Source: Cryptomeria japonica
Lineage: Eukaryota; Streptophyta; Pinopsida; Cupressales; Cupressaceae
Direction of reading: 5' to 3'
DNA: 60,000 nt
NCBI RefSeq assembly: GCF_030272615.1
Contig: NC_081408.1
Span: forward strand, 407,453,889 to 407,513,888
A model generated the notes under the pieces. That model was not told where the DNA came from. It did no database searches and worked only from the letters and a program-made list of their open reading frames with translations. Position 1 is the stretch's first letter, and the number at the start of each line of letters is the position of its first letter. Below, piece by piece: positions 46,321 to 55,826 of the stretch. The position numbers and the translations under genes were made by a program.

Positions 46321-48145
46321 TATTAGTGAACATATTTGTCCCTGAAAAAATAAATACACATACTAACTCCATATGCCTGGGATAAAGGACAAAGAGCACC
46401 AACAGTTGGATATATTATCATTGAACTGATAATCTTCCTCTAAATTGAGCAGTACAGCTCCCTCTTTACAAGATTTACAATGAATTAAAATGCTGAATAT
46501 GTCTTTAACCAGAAGAAACGAAGGCACGTTAACACTCATCCATCAATATGGTATGAATGTAATTCTAAATTTAAATAACAAAGAGAGAAACAAATAAATA
46601 GCACACAGACCATCTATTTGATCTTCCCACATACACAGATCTGATCAAGTCTCTCTCATGTCTCACAGGACAAAGGGGATCAGAACATCCGTGCAAAATC
46701 AACAAAAGACCTACTCATTAAATTAATTCACAAACTTCTAAAAGTGAAATGACCAAGCACCAAATGTTGCATAAATGAATATTTATCCCAACAGAGATTT
46801 TCTATTCACATTCAAACGCACAGATTTGAAAATACAATTTATCTGTTCGCCATAATGGAGCGAGTATTAAGAAGATTATAAAAGCATCAAGAATCTATAA
46901 TCAAAAGAATGCACAAGTTTACACACAGGCAAAATCTTCATTTCTTTATTTCTCAAGACAATCAGGAATACTTAGACCCAAATCCCCTACAACAAACAAA
47001 ATAATAACTCACGAAAACTACTTCCCCTCTTACAGTCATAAATTTGAAAATTTGTCCCTTTCTCTGTAGCACACCCACTCCTCCAAAAGAAGAAGAAGAA
47101 TCCCTTCTTTTCTCAAGAAACTTTCCTTAAATAATCTTCATCTCCTTCCGTAATTGAATCTTGAAAAAAAAAAATTAATTAATCTTTTTTTCCTTTTATC
47201 TTTTATCTTCTTCCGACAACTCTTTTTTTTCTTCAAATCTTTTATCTCTGAAATTTTTATAGACCCGCACTTAGACATTAATAACTTTTTAACATAATAA
47301 TATTTATCTAATCACTCTAGTGAGGATTTATAAAACTAGGTTTTCTAAAACATATTAAAATTTTAGCGCAATCCAATGGTTAAATTGATAGTTATTCCCC
47401 ACGCACCGAGACTGATTTTTCTGTCTTAGAAAATTCATGGTTACAGATCACATTGAAAATTACAAACATTAGACATGCCAATGTTAATGGATTATTGAAA
47501 TTGCTGATTTTTTGAACTCACACACTCTAAACCTGCATCTGATGAATCTCTGAATTCTAAATTTGAACTTCTGAAATCAAACCTCAAACTTTGAACCTTG
47601 AACCTGCGGGCTTGAACCAAAGAAGGTTCAAAGTTCAAGTTCAAAGACCAAAAAATTACAATGAACCCAAAATTTGAACTTTGAACCTTTTGAACCTTTG
47701 CGCTTGAACTCGTGCGCTTGAACCAAAAAGGTTCAAAGTTTAAGTTCAATGAAAAAAAATTACAAATTCCGCTCCAGTTGAATTCCAACTTTGAACTTGA
47801 ACCCGAACTTTGAACTTTTTGAAAAAGTTCAAGGTTCAAGTTCAATGACAATTGTTCTTTTGGGCTGCCATAGAAAAACCTGCATAACTTTTTACTGAGG
47901 GCTCCATTTCTTATGAAATTTTAACTGTAGAATAAATGGGCCTAGTAGAGCATAACCCAAAAATAATTTTTGCATAGGACACATAAGACTTGAGATTTAA
48001 TTCTTTGTGCATATGGGTAACCTAAAAGTAAAAGCATTAAAATCTTTCAACCGATATGGAGTTTGGCCATAAAAACTTCAGCATTGAAACATTAACAGTA
48101 GCTGATTATGAGGCTTTAGGCACGAGCAAAAATATAGGGGTAACA
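46321..48145 (-). repeat. Element D 3' LTR
   Basis: Matches 50256-52064 throughout. It contains the GTTCAA/TTGAAC array at 47515-47850. Confidence 0.93.
47515..47850. repeat. GTTCAA/TTGAAC palindromic array in the element D LTR (left)
   Basis: More than twenty TTGAAC or GTTCAA words lie in both orientations, including GGTTCAAAGTTCAAGTTCAA (47625) and a facing TTTGAACTTTGAACC (47672), with GCGCTTGAAC spacers. The paired copy in the other LTR is at 51485-51800. Confidence 0.85.
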
Positions 48146-48442
48146 GTGGCTTTGATTGGGGACCAAGACTATAAAAGACTAGGAGAATCCAGAATGTCTT
48201 TGGGAGAGAAGAAGAATAGTGCCTAGCCATTGGGTAATGGAGTCAAGACAAACAGAGCACAAGGATCTTATTGTAGATGAGGGAAGAGACAAAAAAATAA
48301 AACTAACAAGCCAAAACCCAAACTAAAGCCTACAACAAACTAAAAATTTTATTTGCAAATATGTACAAGGGTGGGAAAACCCCTTTACCTCAAGGAAACT
48401 TCAGGATGCTCATGCAAAACCATTAATTGGTTGGGAGAAATA
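48146..48442 (-). other. Element D 3' untranslated region
   Basis: Noncoding sequence between the gag-like frame and the 3' LTR. No strong polypurine tract is visible at the LTR edge (the minus strand reads CCCCAATCAAAGCCAC). Confidence 0.5.
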
Positions 48443-49066
48443 TTAGCCAGTGCAAAAAAGTGGTCGATAAGAAAGAAGCTTCATTCCCAACTGCCATTTT
48501 GCAACCACCGTGAGAAGAGACCCAATAATAATGTATTGTAAAATATTTTCAAATAAAATATTGGGTCCAAAAAGCCACTCTACATTATAAATTTTTGAAT
48601 CCAACTGAGATGTCCCGACATTATGTTGTACATGTTGATTTAAATTTGCATCAAAATGTTGTGCCAAATTGTCTAAATAATTAACCAGACTCTGAATTGG
48701 GCAGCCTCTATAAAGATTTTGAAAGCAACACTCATCCTCATGTGTTGGTTCTTGAGACAGAGCTGATATGACATCATTTTCAAAATAAAAAGACTCCAAC
48801 ATTGGGCAACTGCTTGACTCTACTAGGCACAATTTATTTTCAAAACTTTCATCACCAAATCTGAATGTTTCAAAGTTTGGTTGCATATTAGATATTATAG
48901 CAGCAATATATAATGCAATGCCTTCCACTTATTTTCTGACACCCTCATAATTTCTCAAACACTCAGTCTACAAGTGTCCTTCACCATAGCTGCAAGTGAA
49001 TTGAAAAGAATCATAATCCATTGGCATAACCTCTAGCTGTCCACAATTATCTATTTCTTTCTCATG
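48443..49066 (-). pseudogene. Element D ORF downstream of gag, unrecognised
   Basis: A 161-codon open frame (48928-48443), preceded by about 45 coding-like codons with stops (including MDYDSFQFTCSYGEGHL near 49015), continues gag after its stop at 49067. It is acidic and Cys-containing (CFQNLYRGCPIQSL) with hydrophobic ends. No retroelement enzyme motif; probably the C-terminal part of a longer gag-like polyprotein. Confidence 0.5.
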
Positions 49067-50113
49067 TTAGCCCTTTATGCTTGTTTGATCATTTGTTGAA
49101 CCTGCATCAAAAGTTTTAAATGTGAAAGATTCAAAATTAGAAGAAGAAAAATTTTCTTGAAAACTTTTGCATAATTCCTCATTATTCATATCATCAAAAG
49201 TTGGTTTAATAACATATATGGTTGGGCAAGCTGCCAATTCTTTTGGTTGAATAACATGATCATCTGCATCTCTAGAAAAATCAAATCCATTGGCTTGAAA
49301 ATAATAAACTCTTGCAATGTTAGAAGTGTCATTCTCGATTTCAGAAGATGCTAGAAAATCCTTTCCATTAAAAATTGTCAAGTTTTGACAACAAGAAATA
49401 GATGATGCTGGCTTTGTTTCTTTCATGACAATATTTTTTTGCAAAGGCTGATTTCTTGGGTAAAAATTATGATTATGAAAGTAAATTTCAGATTCTAAAA
49501 CTTTCACAACACATTTACTCATGCATTTCATTCCACTCAAAATCATATCATCCTCTATCTCAACAACCTCTTTCTGTGCATCTTCTAGATTTTGCACCTT
49601 CTTACGTTTCAACAAAAACTGAATCTCAAGATGTAATGCAGCAATAAATACACATAATTGATTATTTTTAGTCAGTTGGCACTCGTGAGGAATCTTTCCA
49701 ACACACTGATTAAATCTTTCAATGAAACTTCTAATGGGCTCATCTTCTTTCTTTTGCATTTGAAAGAAATTAAACAGCAAATCATATGTATCAATCACAA
49801 TTTTGAATCTTTCAACAAATTTTACCTGTAAAGCATTCCAGCAGGTAATGCATCCATATTCTAAATTCTGAAACCATTTTGCAACATTTTCAATTAGGCT
49901 TCCAACAAACAATCTCATAAATACATCTTCTTCTTTCACTCCAAGAATCCCATAGGTAACCATTACTGCTTTAATGTGATCATCAGGATATTGATTTTTA
50001 TCTCCAGCAAACTTTGGAAAGCATTCTCTTGATCCTTTAGGAAGGGCTGAATATTGGGGCAAAGCAAATGGACCAAAATGAGTCCCCCATGGCTGAGCTG
50101 CAACTAAAGCCAT
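49067..50113 (-). CDS. Element D gag
   Basis: 348 codons from an ATG 142 bp inside the LTR edge. A Retrotransposon-gag domain covers residues ~30-160: FAGDKNQYPDDHIKAVM, then FMRLFVGSLIENVAKWF, WNALQVKFVERFK and EPIRSFIERFNQCVGKIP. A charged region with KRKKVQNLEDAQKEV follows, then an acidic Ser/Phe-rich tail. No zinc knuckle is seen. It should form or join the particle and package element D RNA, relying on pol from an autonomous partner. The primer site suggests a Tat/Ogre-like partner. The frame is open throughout. Confidence 0.85.
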   Translation of the reverse strand: MALVAAQPWGTHFGPFALPQYSALPKGSRECFPKFAGDKNQYPDDHIKAVMVTYGILGVKEEDVFMRLFVGSLIENVAKWFQNLEYGCITCWNALQVKFVERFKIVIDTYDLLFNFFQMQKKEDEPIRSFIERFNQCVGKIPHECQLTKNNQLCVFIAALHLEIQFLLKRKKVQNLEDAQKEVVEIEDDMILSGMKCMSKCVVKVLESEIYFHNHNFYPRNQPLQKNIVMKETKPASSISCCQNLTIFNGKDFLASSEIENDTSNIARVYYFQANGFDFSRDADDHVIQPKELAACPTIYVIKPTFDDMNNEELCKSFQENFSSSNFESFTFKTFDAGSTNDQTSIKG

Positions 50114-50231
50114 GATTTGAGACTAGAATTCTTCAACCAAACATAAATAAAGTCACCAATCTCCTTTCACATAGAGATGTCTTTAAAACTTGGGGAAAAA
50201 AAACAAAAATGACTGATCTTTTGATTTCAAA

Positions 50232-50249
50232 TCCCCAGCGGAGTCGCCA
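50232..50249 (-). other. Element D primer-binding site
   Basis: The minus strand reads TGGCGACTCCGCTGGGGA, six bases after the 5' LTR end. From general knowledge this closely resembles the primer site of Ogre-type Tat elements, attributed to an Arg tRNA. It differs from the Tat2 site in this window. Confidence 0.8.
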
Positions 50250-50255
50250 AAAATA

Positions 50256-52064
50256 TGTTAGTGAACAGATTTGTCCCTCAAAAAATAAATACACATACTA
50301 ACTCCAAATGCCCGAGATAAAGGACAAAGAGCACCAACAGTTGGATAGATTATCATTGAATTGAGAGGTACAGCTCCCTCTTTACAAGATTTACAATGAA
50401 TTAAAATGCTAAATATGTCTTTAACCAGAAGACATGAAGGCACGTTAACACTCATCCATCAACATGGTATGAATGTGATTCTGAATTTAAATAACAAAGA
50501 GAGAAACAAATAAATAGCACACAAACCATCTATTTGATCTTCCCACATACACAGATCTGATCGAGTCTCTCTCATGTCTCACGGGACAAGGGGGATCAGA
50601 ATATCCGTGCAAAATCAACAAAAGACCTACTCATTAAATTAATTCACAAACTTCTGAAAGTGAAATGACCAAGGAAGCACCAAATGTTGCATAAATGAAT
50701 ATTTATCCCAACAAATATTTTCTATTCACATTCAAACGCATAGATTTGAAAATACAATTTATCTGTTCACCATAATGGAGTGAGTATTAAGAATATTATA
50801 AAAGCATCAAAAATCTATAATCAAAAGTATGCACAAGTTTACACATAGGAAAAATTTGTGTTTATTTATTTCTCAATACAATCTAAAATGCGCAGACCCA
50901 AATCCCCTACAATAAATAAAATAATAACTCATGAAAACTACTTCCCCTCTTACAGTCAGAAATTTAAAAATTTCTCTCTTTCTCTATAGCACACCCACTC
51001 CTCCAAAAGAAGAAGAAGAAGCCCTTTTTTTCTCAAAAAAATTTCCTTAAATAATCTTCATCTCCTTTCATAACTGAATCTTGAAAAAAAAAATATTAAT
51101 TAATTTTTCTTTCCTTTTATCTTTTATCTTTTTCTGACAACTCTTTTTTTTTCTTCAAATCTTTTATCTCTGAATTTTTTATAGACCCGCACTCAGAGAT
51201 TAATAACTTTTGAACATGAAAATATTTTTCCGATCGCTCCAATGAGGATTTATAAAACTAGGTTTTCTAAAACATATTAAAATTTCAGCATGATCCAATG
51301 GTTCAATTGATAGTTATTCCCCCCACACTGAGACTAATTTTTATGTCTCAGAAAATTCGTGGTTACAAATTACATTGAAAATTACAAACATTAGACATGC
51401 CAATGTTAATGGATTATTGAAATTGCTGAAATTTTGAACTCACACACTCTGAACCTGCATCTAATGAATCTCTAAATTCTGAATTTGAACTTCTGAAATC
51501 AAACCTCAAACTTTGAACCTTGAACCTGCGGGTTTGAACCTACGAGCTTGAACCTGCGGGCTTGAACCAAAGAAGGTCCAAATTTCAAATTCAAAGACCC
51601 AAAAATTACAATGAACCCAAAATTTGAACTTTGAAGCTTTTGAACCTTTGCGCTTGAACCCGCGTTCTTGAACCAAAAAGGTTCAAATTTTAAGTTCAAT
51701 GAAAAAAAATTACAAAGCCCACTCCAGTTGAATTCCAACTTTGAACTTGAACCCAAACTTTGAACTTTTTGAAAAGGTTCAAGGTTCAAGTTCAATGATA
51801 ATTGTTCTTTTGGGCTTCCATAGAAAAACCTGCATAACTTTTTACTAAGGGCTCCGTTTCTTATGAAATTTTAACTATAGAATAAATGGGCCTAGTAGAG
51901 AATAACCCAGAAATGATTTTTACATAGGACACATAAGACTTGAGATTTAATTCTTTGCACATATGGGTAACCCAAAAGTAAAAGCACTAAAATCCTTCAG
52001 CATTAAAACATTAACAATAGCTGATTATGAGGCTTTAGGAATGAGAAAAAATATAGGGGTAACA
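50256..52064 (-). repeat. Element D 5' LTR
   Basis: Has intact TGTTAG...GTAACA ends in plus reading. Contains the second GTTCAA/TTGAAC array at 51485-51800. Compared with the 3' LTR there are many substitutions and short indels. Confidence 0.93.
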
Positions 52065-52887
52065 CTATTTTAGAATAAGAGACAAAAATTCCACTTGTGT
52101 AGTAACAGTAACAAATTCAACCCATGTCTAGCAATGGCTCATCATTCCATCAAGAAATTGACCCTCAAGTGCCCTCCACTTCTCCTCCCATTCCTTCATC
52201 TCTTGAAGATTCACAAGAGTAATTTCCACCATCTCCTCTAAATGATACATCTAATAATAATTCCTCCCAAGGGTTGTCTACAACAGAAATACAAGCTAAT
52301 CTATGTCTTTATACAAATCCCTTGTACTATTTGGAAATGCAAGATTCAATGCCACCAGATGCTTCTCTTTTAGAGACTCCCCTACAAAGTCCATCTCTCT
52401 CATGTCAAAACATTGATTCCTTTCCGGAATCCCACATTTATATCCAAATTCCAACCCCATGTCAAGAGGATAGTTTAAAGCACAAATAAATGATTCCTAA
52501 AACAAATCAAGATCAAGATACCAAGAATGAACAATCCCATTCATTTGTTAACGAAGATCTCATTTCCTTTGATGATCCCCCTATTCTTGTCCATTCTATC
52601 CAAGAACACAACACCTATTCAAGTCCCATTGACATTCCAGTCCTTGAGAAAGGTCAAGATATCCCTTCCTTTCTTCTTAATGATCTCATTGAAATTCAAG
52701 AGTAGAGTACCTTTAAAGAGGAATCCAATGATCTTCCTCCTTGTCAAGATCAAAGTATCCTTTCAAATTCATGTCCACAAAAAGACCCTATCATCCCTTT
52801 AAATCCTCCTCAAGATTCATTTGTTCCTCCATCTCCATGTCTTAATCCTCCATATACACTCCAAGATCTCATTTCTTTTGATGATCC
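52065..52887 (+). pseudogene. Tat3 internal ORF, right piece
   Basis: It continues from 46320 after removing element D and one CTATT. A coding-like frame with few stops spans ~52130-52887. It is Pro/Ser/Gln/Asp-rich, with DLISFDDP repeated (near 52555 and 52863) and no recognised domain. It resembles a low-complexity linker between gag and protease. Cut at 52887 by a Tat1-type LTR. Confidence 0.45.
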
Positions 52888-52904
52888 TGTAATACCCTAA
52901 AAAT
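52888..52904 (+). repeat. 17-bp tip of a Tat1-type LTR
   Basis: TGTAATACCCTAAAAAT is identical to the start of the Tat1 LTR at 7470. It shows that a Tat1-related element inserted in Tat3 and was itself split by copia B 17 bp into its LTR. Confidence 0.7.
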
Positions 52905-54482
52905 TATTGGCATTAAGTGAACCGGCATGAAGACATAATGATATTGTATGTTGTCATTGATGTCAATATGAGACATAGTGTGAACCGGCACATGTGATAA
53001 GTGAAGAAAGAGGAACCGGCATATGTGTGAACTGGTATATGCCAAAGTGAAGCGACACATTTGTTCAAGGTGAACTGGCATGTAGTTATGGGAACCGGCA
53101 CATGGAAGCACTGTATGACTACCGGTTGGTAGGCAGCTTCCATTTCGGGGTTTCCGGTTGGAGTACCTCAAGTCTGTGTGACTCAATCAGTGATCTTTGT
53201 GTGATAAGCTAGTAGTATGATGGAGGACAGATCGTGTTGCCACGTAAGCTCTGTGTGCGTGAAGGATCTTGCATAAAGATGACTATTCCTATCTACCTTG
53301 GGAATGTGTGAAGTCTGTCAAACGGTGATAACACGTGATGGGTTATCATCCGCCATGAAAATGGTGGATAATGGATGATGGAGAATGTCTTGAGATCGAT
53401 TCAAGACTGGTGCATTTAATGCACTATGATTCAACGATCAGGATCGAACCATTTGAATTGCTCAACCTAACAGGTTTAGGGTTTAGGGTTTTTGCTACCG
53501 ACTTGTATGATTCCTATAAGGTTGATGTTGGGTTTCTGTCTAAGGTTGGCAAAGTTGTGAGTGTGTATCCAAGGAAAGTGATATGTGATTCTTGCCAGAC
53601 CAAAGGAGAGAAGAGATACCTACAAAGTGAATGTGCAGAAGGAAAAGAGGAGCCTAAACGGATCTGCATTAGCATTAAGTGTTATTAACAGATCATTGTA
53701 ATTCCTGTTGATCTCTAACCACTTCAATAGTTATAAAATCCCCTAACATGGTAGCCTTAACTGGCTTGATACAAAATCCCTTAAATCGGGTGGTCTTAAC
53801 CAGCTTGTTTCAAATCCCTTAACCGGGTAACTCGAGGCTAATGAGTTCTGAGAAGCTAGAGAAGCTTAGGAGATCCTTTCAGCTATTGAGTTCTTAAAAT
53901 CCTCTAACAAGGTGACCCTACCAGGTTTAACCCTTAACCGGGTGATCCTTAACAGGATCGGTTCCTAGCAAAACCTATTGTAATGTTCTTAACCAGACAA
54001 GGCTCCTAATAGAGCGGACTTCTAAAGAGTTCAAAAAGCAACTTGTGGGTATTCATCCCCACCGTGGTTTTTCCTAGTTGGGTTTCCATGTGAAAAATAT
54101 GTGTGTCATGTGTAATGCTCTTGTCTTGTGATGCTCTGTTTTATCTGTTAAGCACATGAAGGTTCTATGTTTTATGCATGTCTATAAAACATATTGAACT
54201 CATTGTTGTGAAGATTTGATGGTTAAGTCTACTAGTTCATGCAGGTGAATATTATGATAATGTGGTATTGAGCTAAGAGAAAAGTTTATTGAGTGACCGG
54301 TTCATGACTGATTGAGCTATACTGGATGTTACCGGTTGCACTCTGTTTTACTGATATCTCTATTTATTAGTCATTTGGAGTATTTGTTGTCAAACTGGTT
54401 TTGGACTGTATTTGTGTTTGTACTGATTCACCCCCCCCTCTCAGTACCAGTTTAGTACTAGTGGTTCATCATTGAGTTATCA
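52905..54482 (+). repeat. Copia B 5' LTR
   Basis: 1578 bp ending TTATCA. Rich in ACCGG words. Contains units of the AAATCCCTTAACCGGGT type (53735-53970), a TTTAGGG double repeat (53475-53488) and a conserved GTGGTTTTTCCTAGTTGGG block (54062-54080). Confidence 0.93.
53475..53493 (+). promoter_or_regulatory. Telo-box-like TTTAGGGTTTAGGG in the copia B LTR
   Basis: Two tandem plant telomere-type heptamers, repeated in the 3' LTR at 59416-59434. Telo-boxes occur in plant promoters; whether it acts here is unknown. Confidence 0.5.
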
Positions 54483-54497
54483 ATTAGTATCAGAGCA
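54483..54497 (+). other. Copia B primer-binding site, one mismatch
   Basis: ATTAGTATCAGAGCA directly follows the LTR. It equals the copia A site except G-to-A at the third T-G position. Confidence 0.88.
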
Positions 54498-54551
54498 CTC
54501 CAGGTCCTCTGTGTTGTAAGCTTAACCACTTGAGGAAAAAATCCTAGCCAA

Positions 54552-55826
54552 ATGATGAAGAGGGAAGGTCCAAAGTTCAATAGGGAAAACTTTGGTATAT
54601 GGAAAGACAGGGTGAAGATATTCATCAAAAGCATGGGTGTTCAACACTGGAGTTATGTTGAAAATGTATATGTTGTTCCTACCGTTACTCTCACCGATGA
54701 CCAAAAGATAGAGATACAAGAAAATGGGAAAGTCATGGAAGCCCTTATCAGTAGTCTATCTGACATTGAGTTTATTAATGTTCAGGACAAGGCAAATCCC
54801 AAAGAAGTATGGGATGCTCTTGAAAATATCTATGGTGGTGATGAGCATGTAAAACAGGCTAAGGAAGAGAGCTTGAGAGGAAAGTTTGAAGACATGAGGA
54901 TGGTTGAAGGAGAGACCATTCAGCACTATGGAATAAGAATCAAAACAATTGTTGGAGAAATAAAGAGTGTAGGTGGAAAAAAAGAAGATTCCACTATAGT
55001 AAGTAAAGTCTTGAGATCCCTGTTGTCGGTCTATGCAATAAGGGTTGCTGCTATTCAGGAGCTGAGATCAATAGACAAGTCTAAGGCATCCTTAGACTCC
55101 ATCATAGCCAAGTTGACAGCCTACGAGCTGAATAGTTTTGATGGTAGTTTTCAAAAGACAGAATCAGCCTTTAAAGCTTTTGCTATGCTGTCCAGAAAAG
55201 GAAAAGAGGCTAGCACTAGTGGGGAACCTAATCAGAACAGAGAAATGAAGGATGAAGAGTTTTTGATGGAATTTGAAGCTCTTCTTGCCAGGAGATTTCC
55301 AAAAGGGACCGGTAAATACAAAGGTAAGCTTCGTTTGAAATGTTTCTCCTGCAACTTGATAGGACATATTGCCATGAATTGTCCTAATAGTGACAACAAG
55401 GATAAACCGAAAAGGTTCAAGAAATTCAAAGGAGGAAACCGGAGAAATTGTTTTGTGGCAGTTGATGAAGGTGTCACAGATGAGGAATCAGAAGATGAAG
55501 AGAATGAAGACATTGTGTTCATTGCTGTAAAGGAAGATGTGGCAGACAAGAAGGCTCTTGTCTCCCAGTTTGATGATTCCAATGAATGGATCATTGACAG
55601 TGGTTGTTCTCACCATATGACTGGTGACCGGAGCAAGTTTCTATCCTTAGAAGAGTATGATGGTGGTGTGGTTTGCTTTGGAAATGATGCACCATGCATG
55701 GTCAAGGGCAGAGGGAATATCTCCTTGAATGGAAAGAGTAGTGCTGACAATGTGTATTGGGTTGACGGTCTCAGACACAACCTTCTAAGTGTTGCCCAGC
55801 TAAATGATAGTGGTCTCACTCTGTAA
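54552..55826 (+). CDS. Copia B gag and protease
   Basis: 424 codons from an ATG 69 bp after the LTR. Copia gag pattern: FGIWKDRVKIFI, then VWDALENIYGGDE and LRGKFEDMRMVEGETI. A complete zinc knuckle CFSCNLIGHIAMNC lies near residue 263. An acidic stretch (~315-330) and the protease active site WIIDSGCSHHMTGD (~346) follow. A TAA at 55824 cuts the polyprotein just before the pre-integrase region; the frame continues unchanged beyond it. It would provide the particle and processing protease. Related to, but clearly distinct from, copia A gag. Confidence 0.88.
   Translation: MMKREGPKFNRENFGIWKDRVKIFIKSMGVQHWSYVENVYVVPTVTLTDDQKIEIQENGKVMEALISSLSDIEFINVQDKANPKEVWDALENIYGGDEHVKQAKEESLRGKFEDMRMVEGETIQHYGIRIKTIVGEIKSVGGKKEDSTIVSKVLRSLLSVYAIRVAAIQELRSIDKSKASLDSIIAKLTAYELNSFDGSFQKTESAFKAFAMLSRKGKEASTSGEPNQNREMKDEEFLMEFEALLARRFPKGTGKYKGKLRLKCFSCNLIGHIAMNCPNSDNKDKPKRFKKFKGGNRRNCFVAVDEGVTDEESEDEENEDIVFIAVKEDVADKKALVSQFDDSNEWIIDSGCSHHMTGDRSKFLSLEEYDGGVVCFGNDAPCMVKGRGNISLNGKSSADNVYWVDGLRHNLLSVAQLNDSGLTL

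Larger units (their letters stand above)
46321..52064 (-). mobile_element. Element D: non-autonomous gag-only LTR retrotransposon
   Basis: LTRs at 46321-48145 and 50256-52064 (1825 and 1809 bp) flank only 2.1 kb of internal sequence. The target-site duplication CTATT is at 46316-46320 and 52065-52069. The left LTR terminus has TG changed to TA. The internal region has a primer site and gag on the minus strand, but no protease, RT or integrase, matching the published TR-GAG category of gag-only elements. Confidence 0.93.

Noticed and set aside
47492-47851. 119-codon minus-strand frame rich in Phe, Leu and Asn repeats (also 51499-51795)
   Set aside because: It is a by-product of the GTTCAA/TTGAAC array; the array is the real signal.
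53371-53688. Open frame of 105 codons in the copia B 5' LTR, with a partner of 94 codons in the 3' LTR (59348-59632)
   Set aside because: The two copies differ by about as many amino-acid-changing as silent substitutions, so there is no sign of coding constraint. It lies within LTR sequence and is preserved only because both LTRs were copied from one template.
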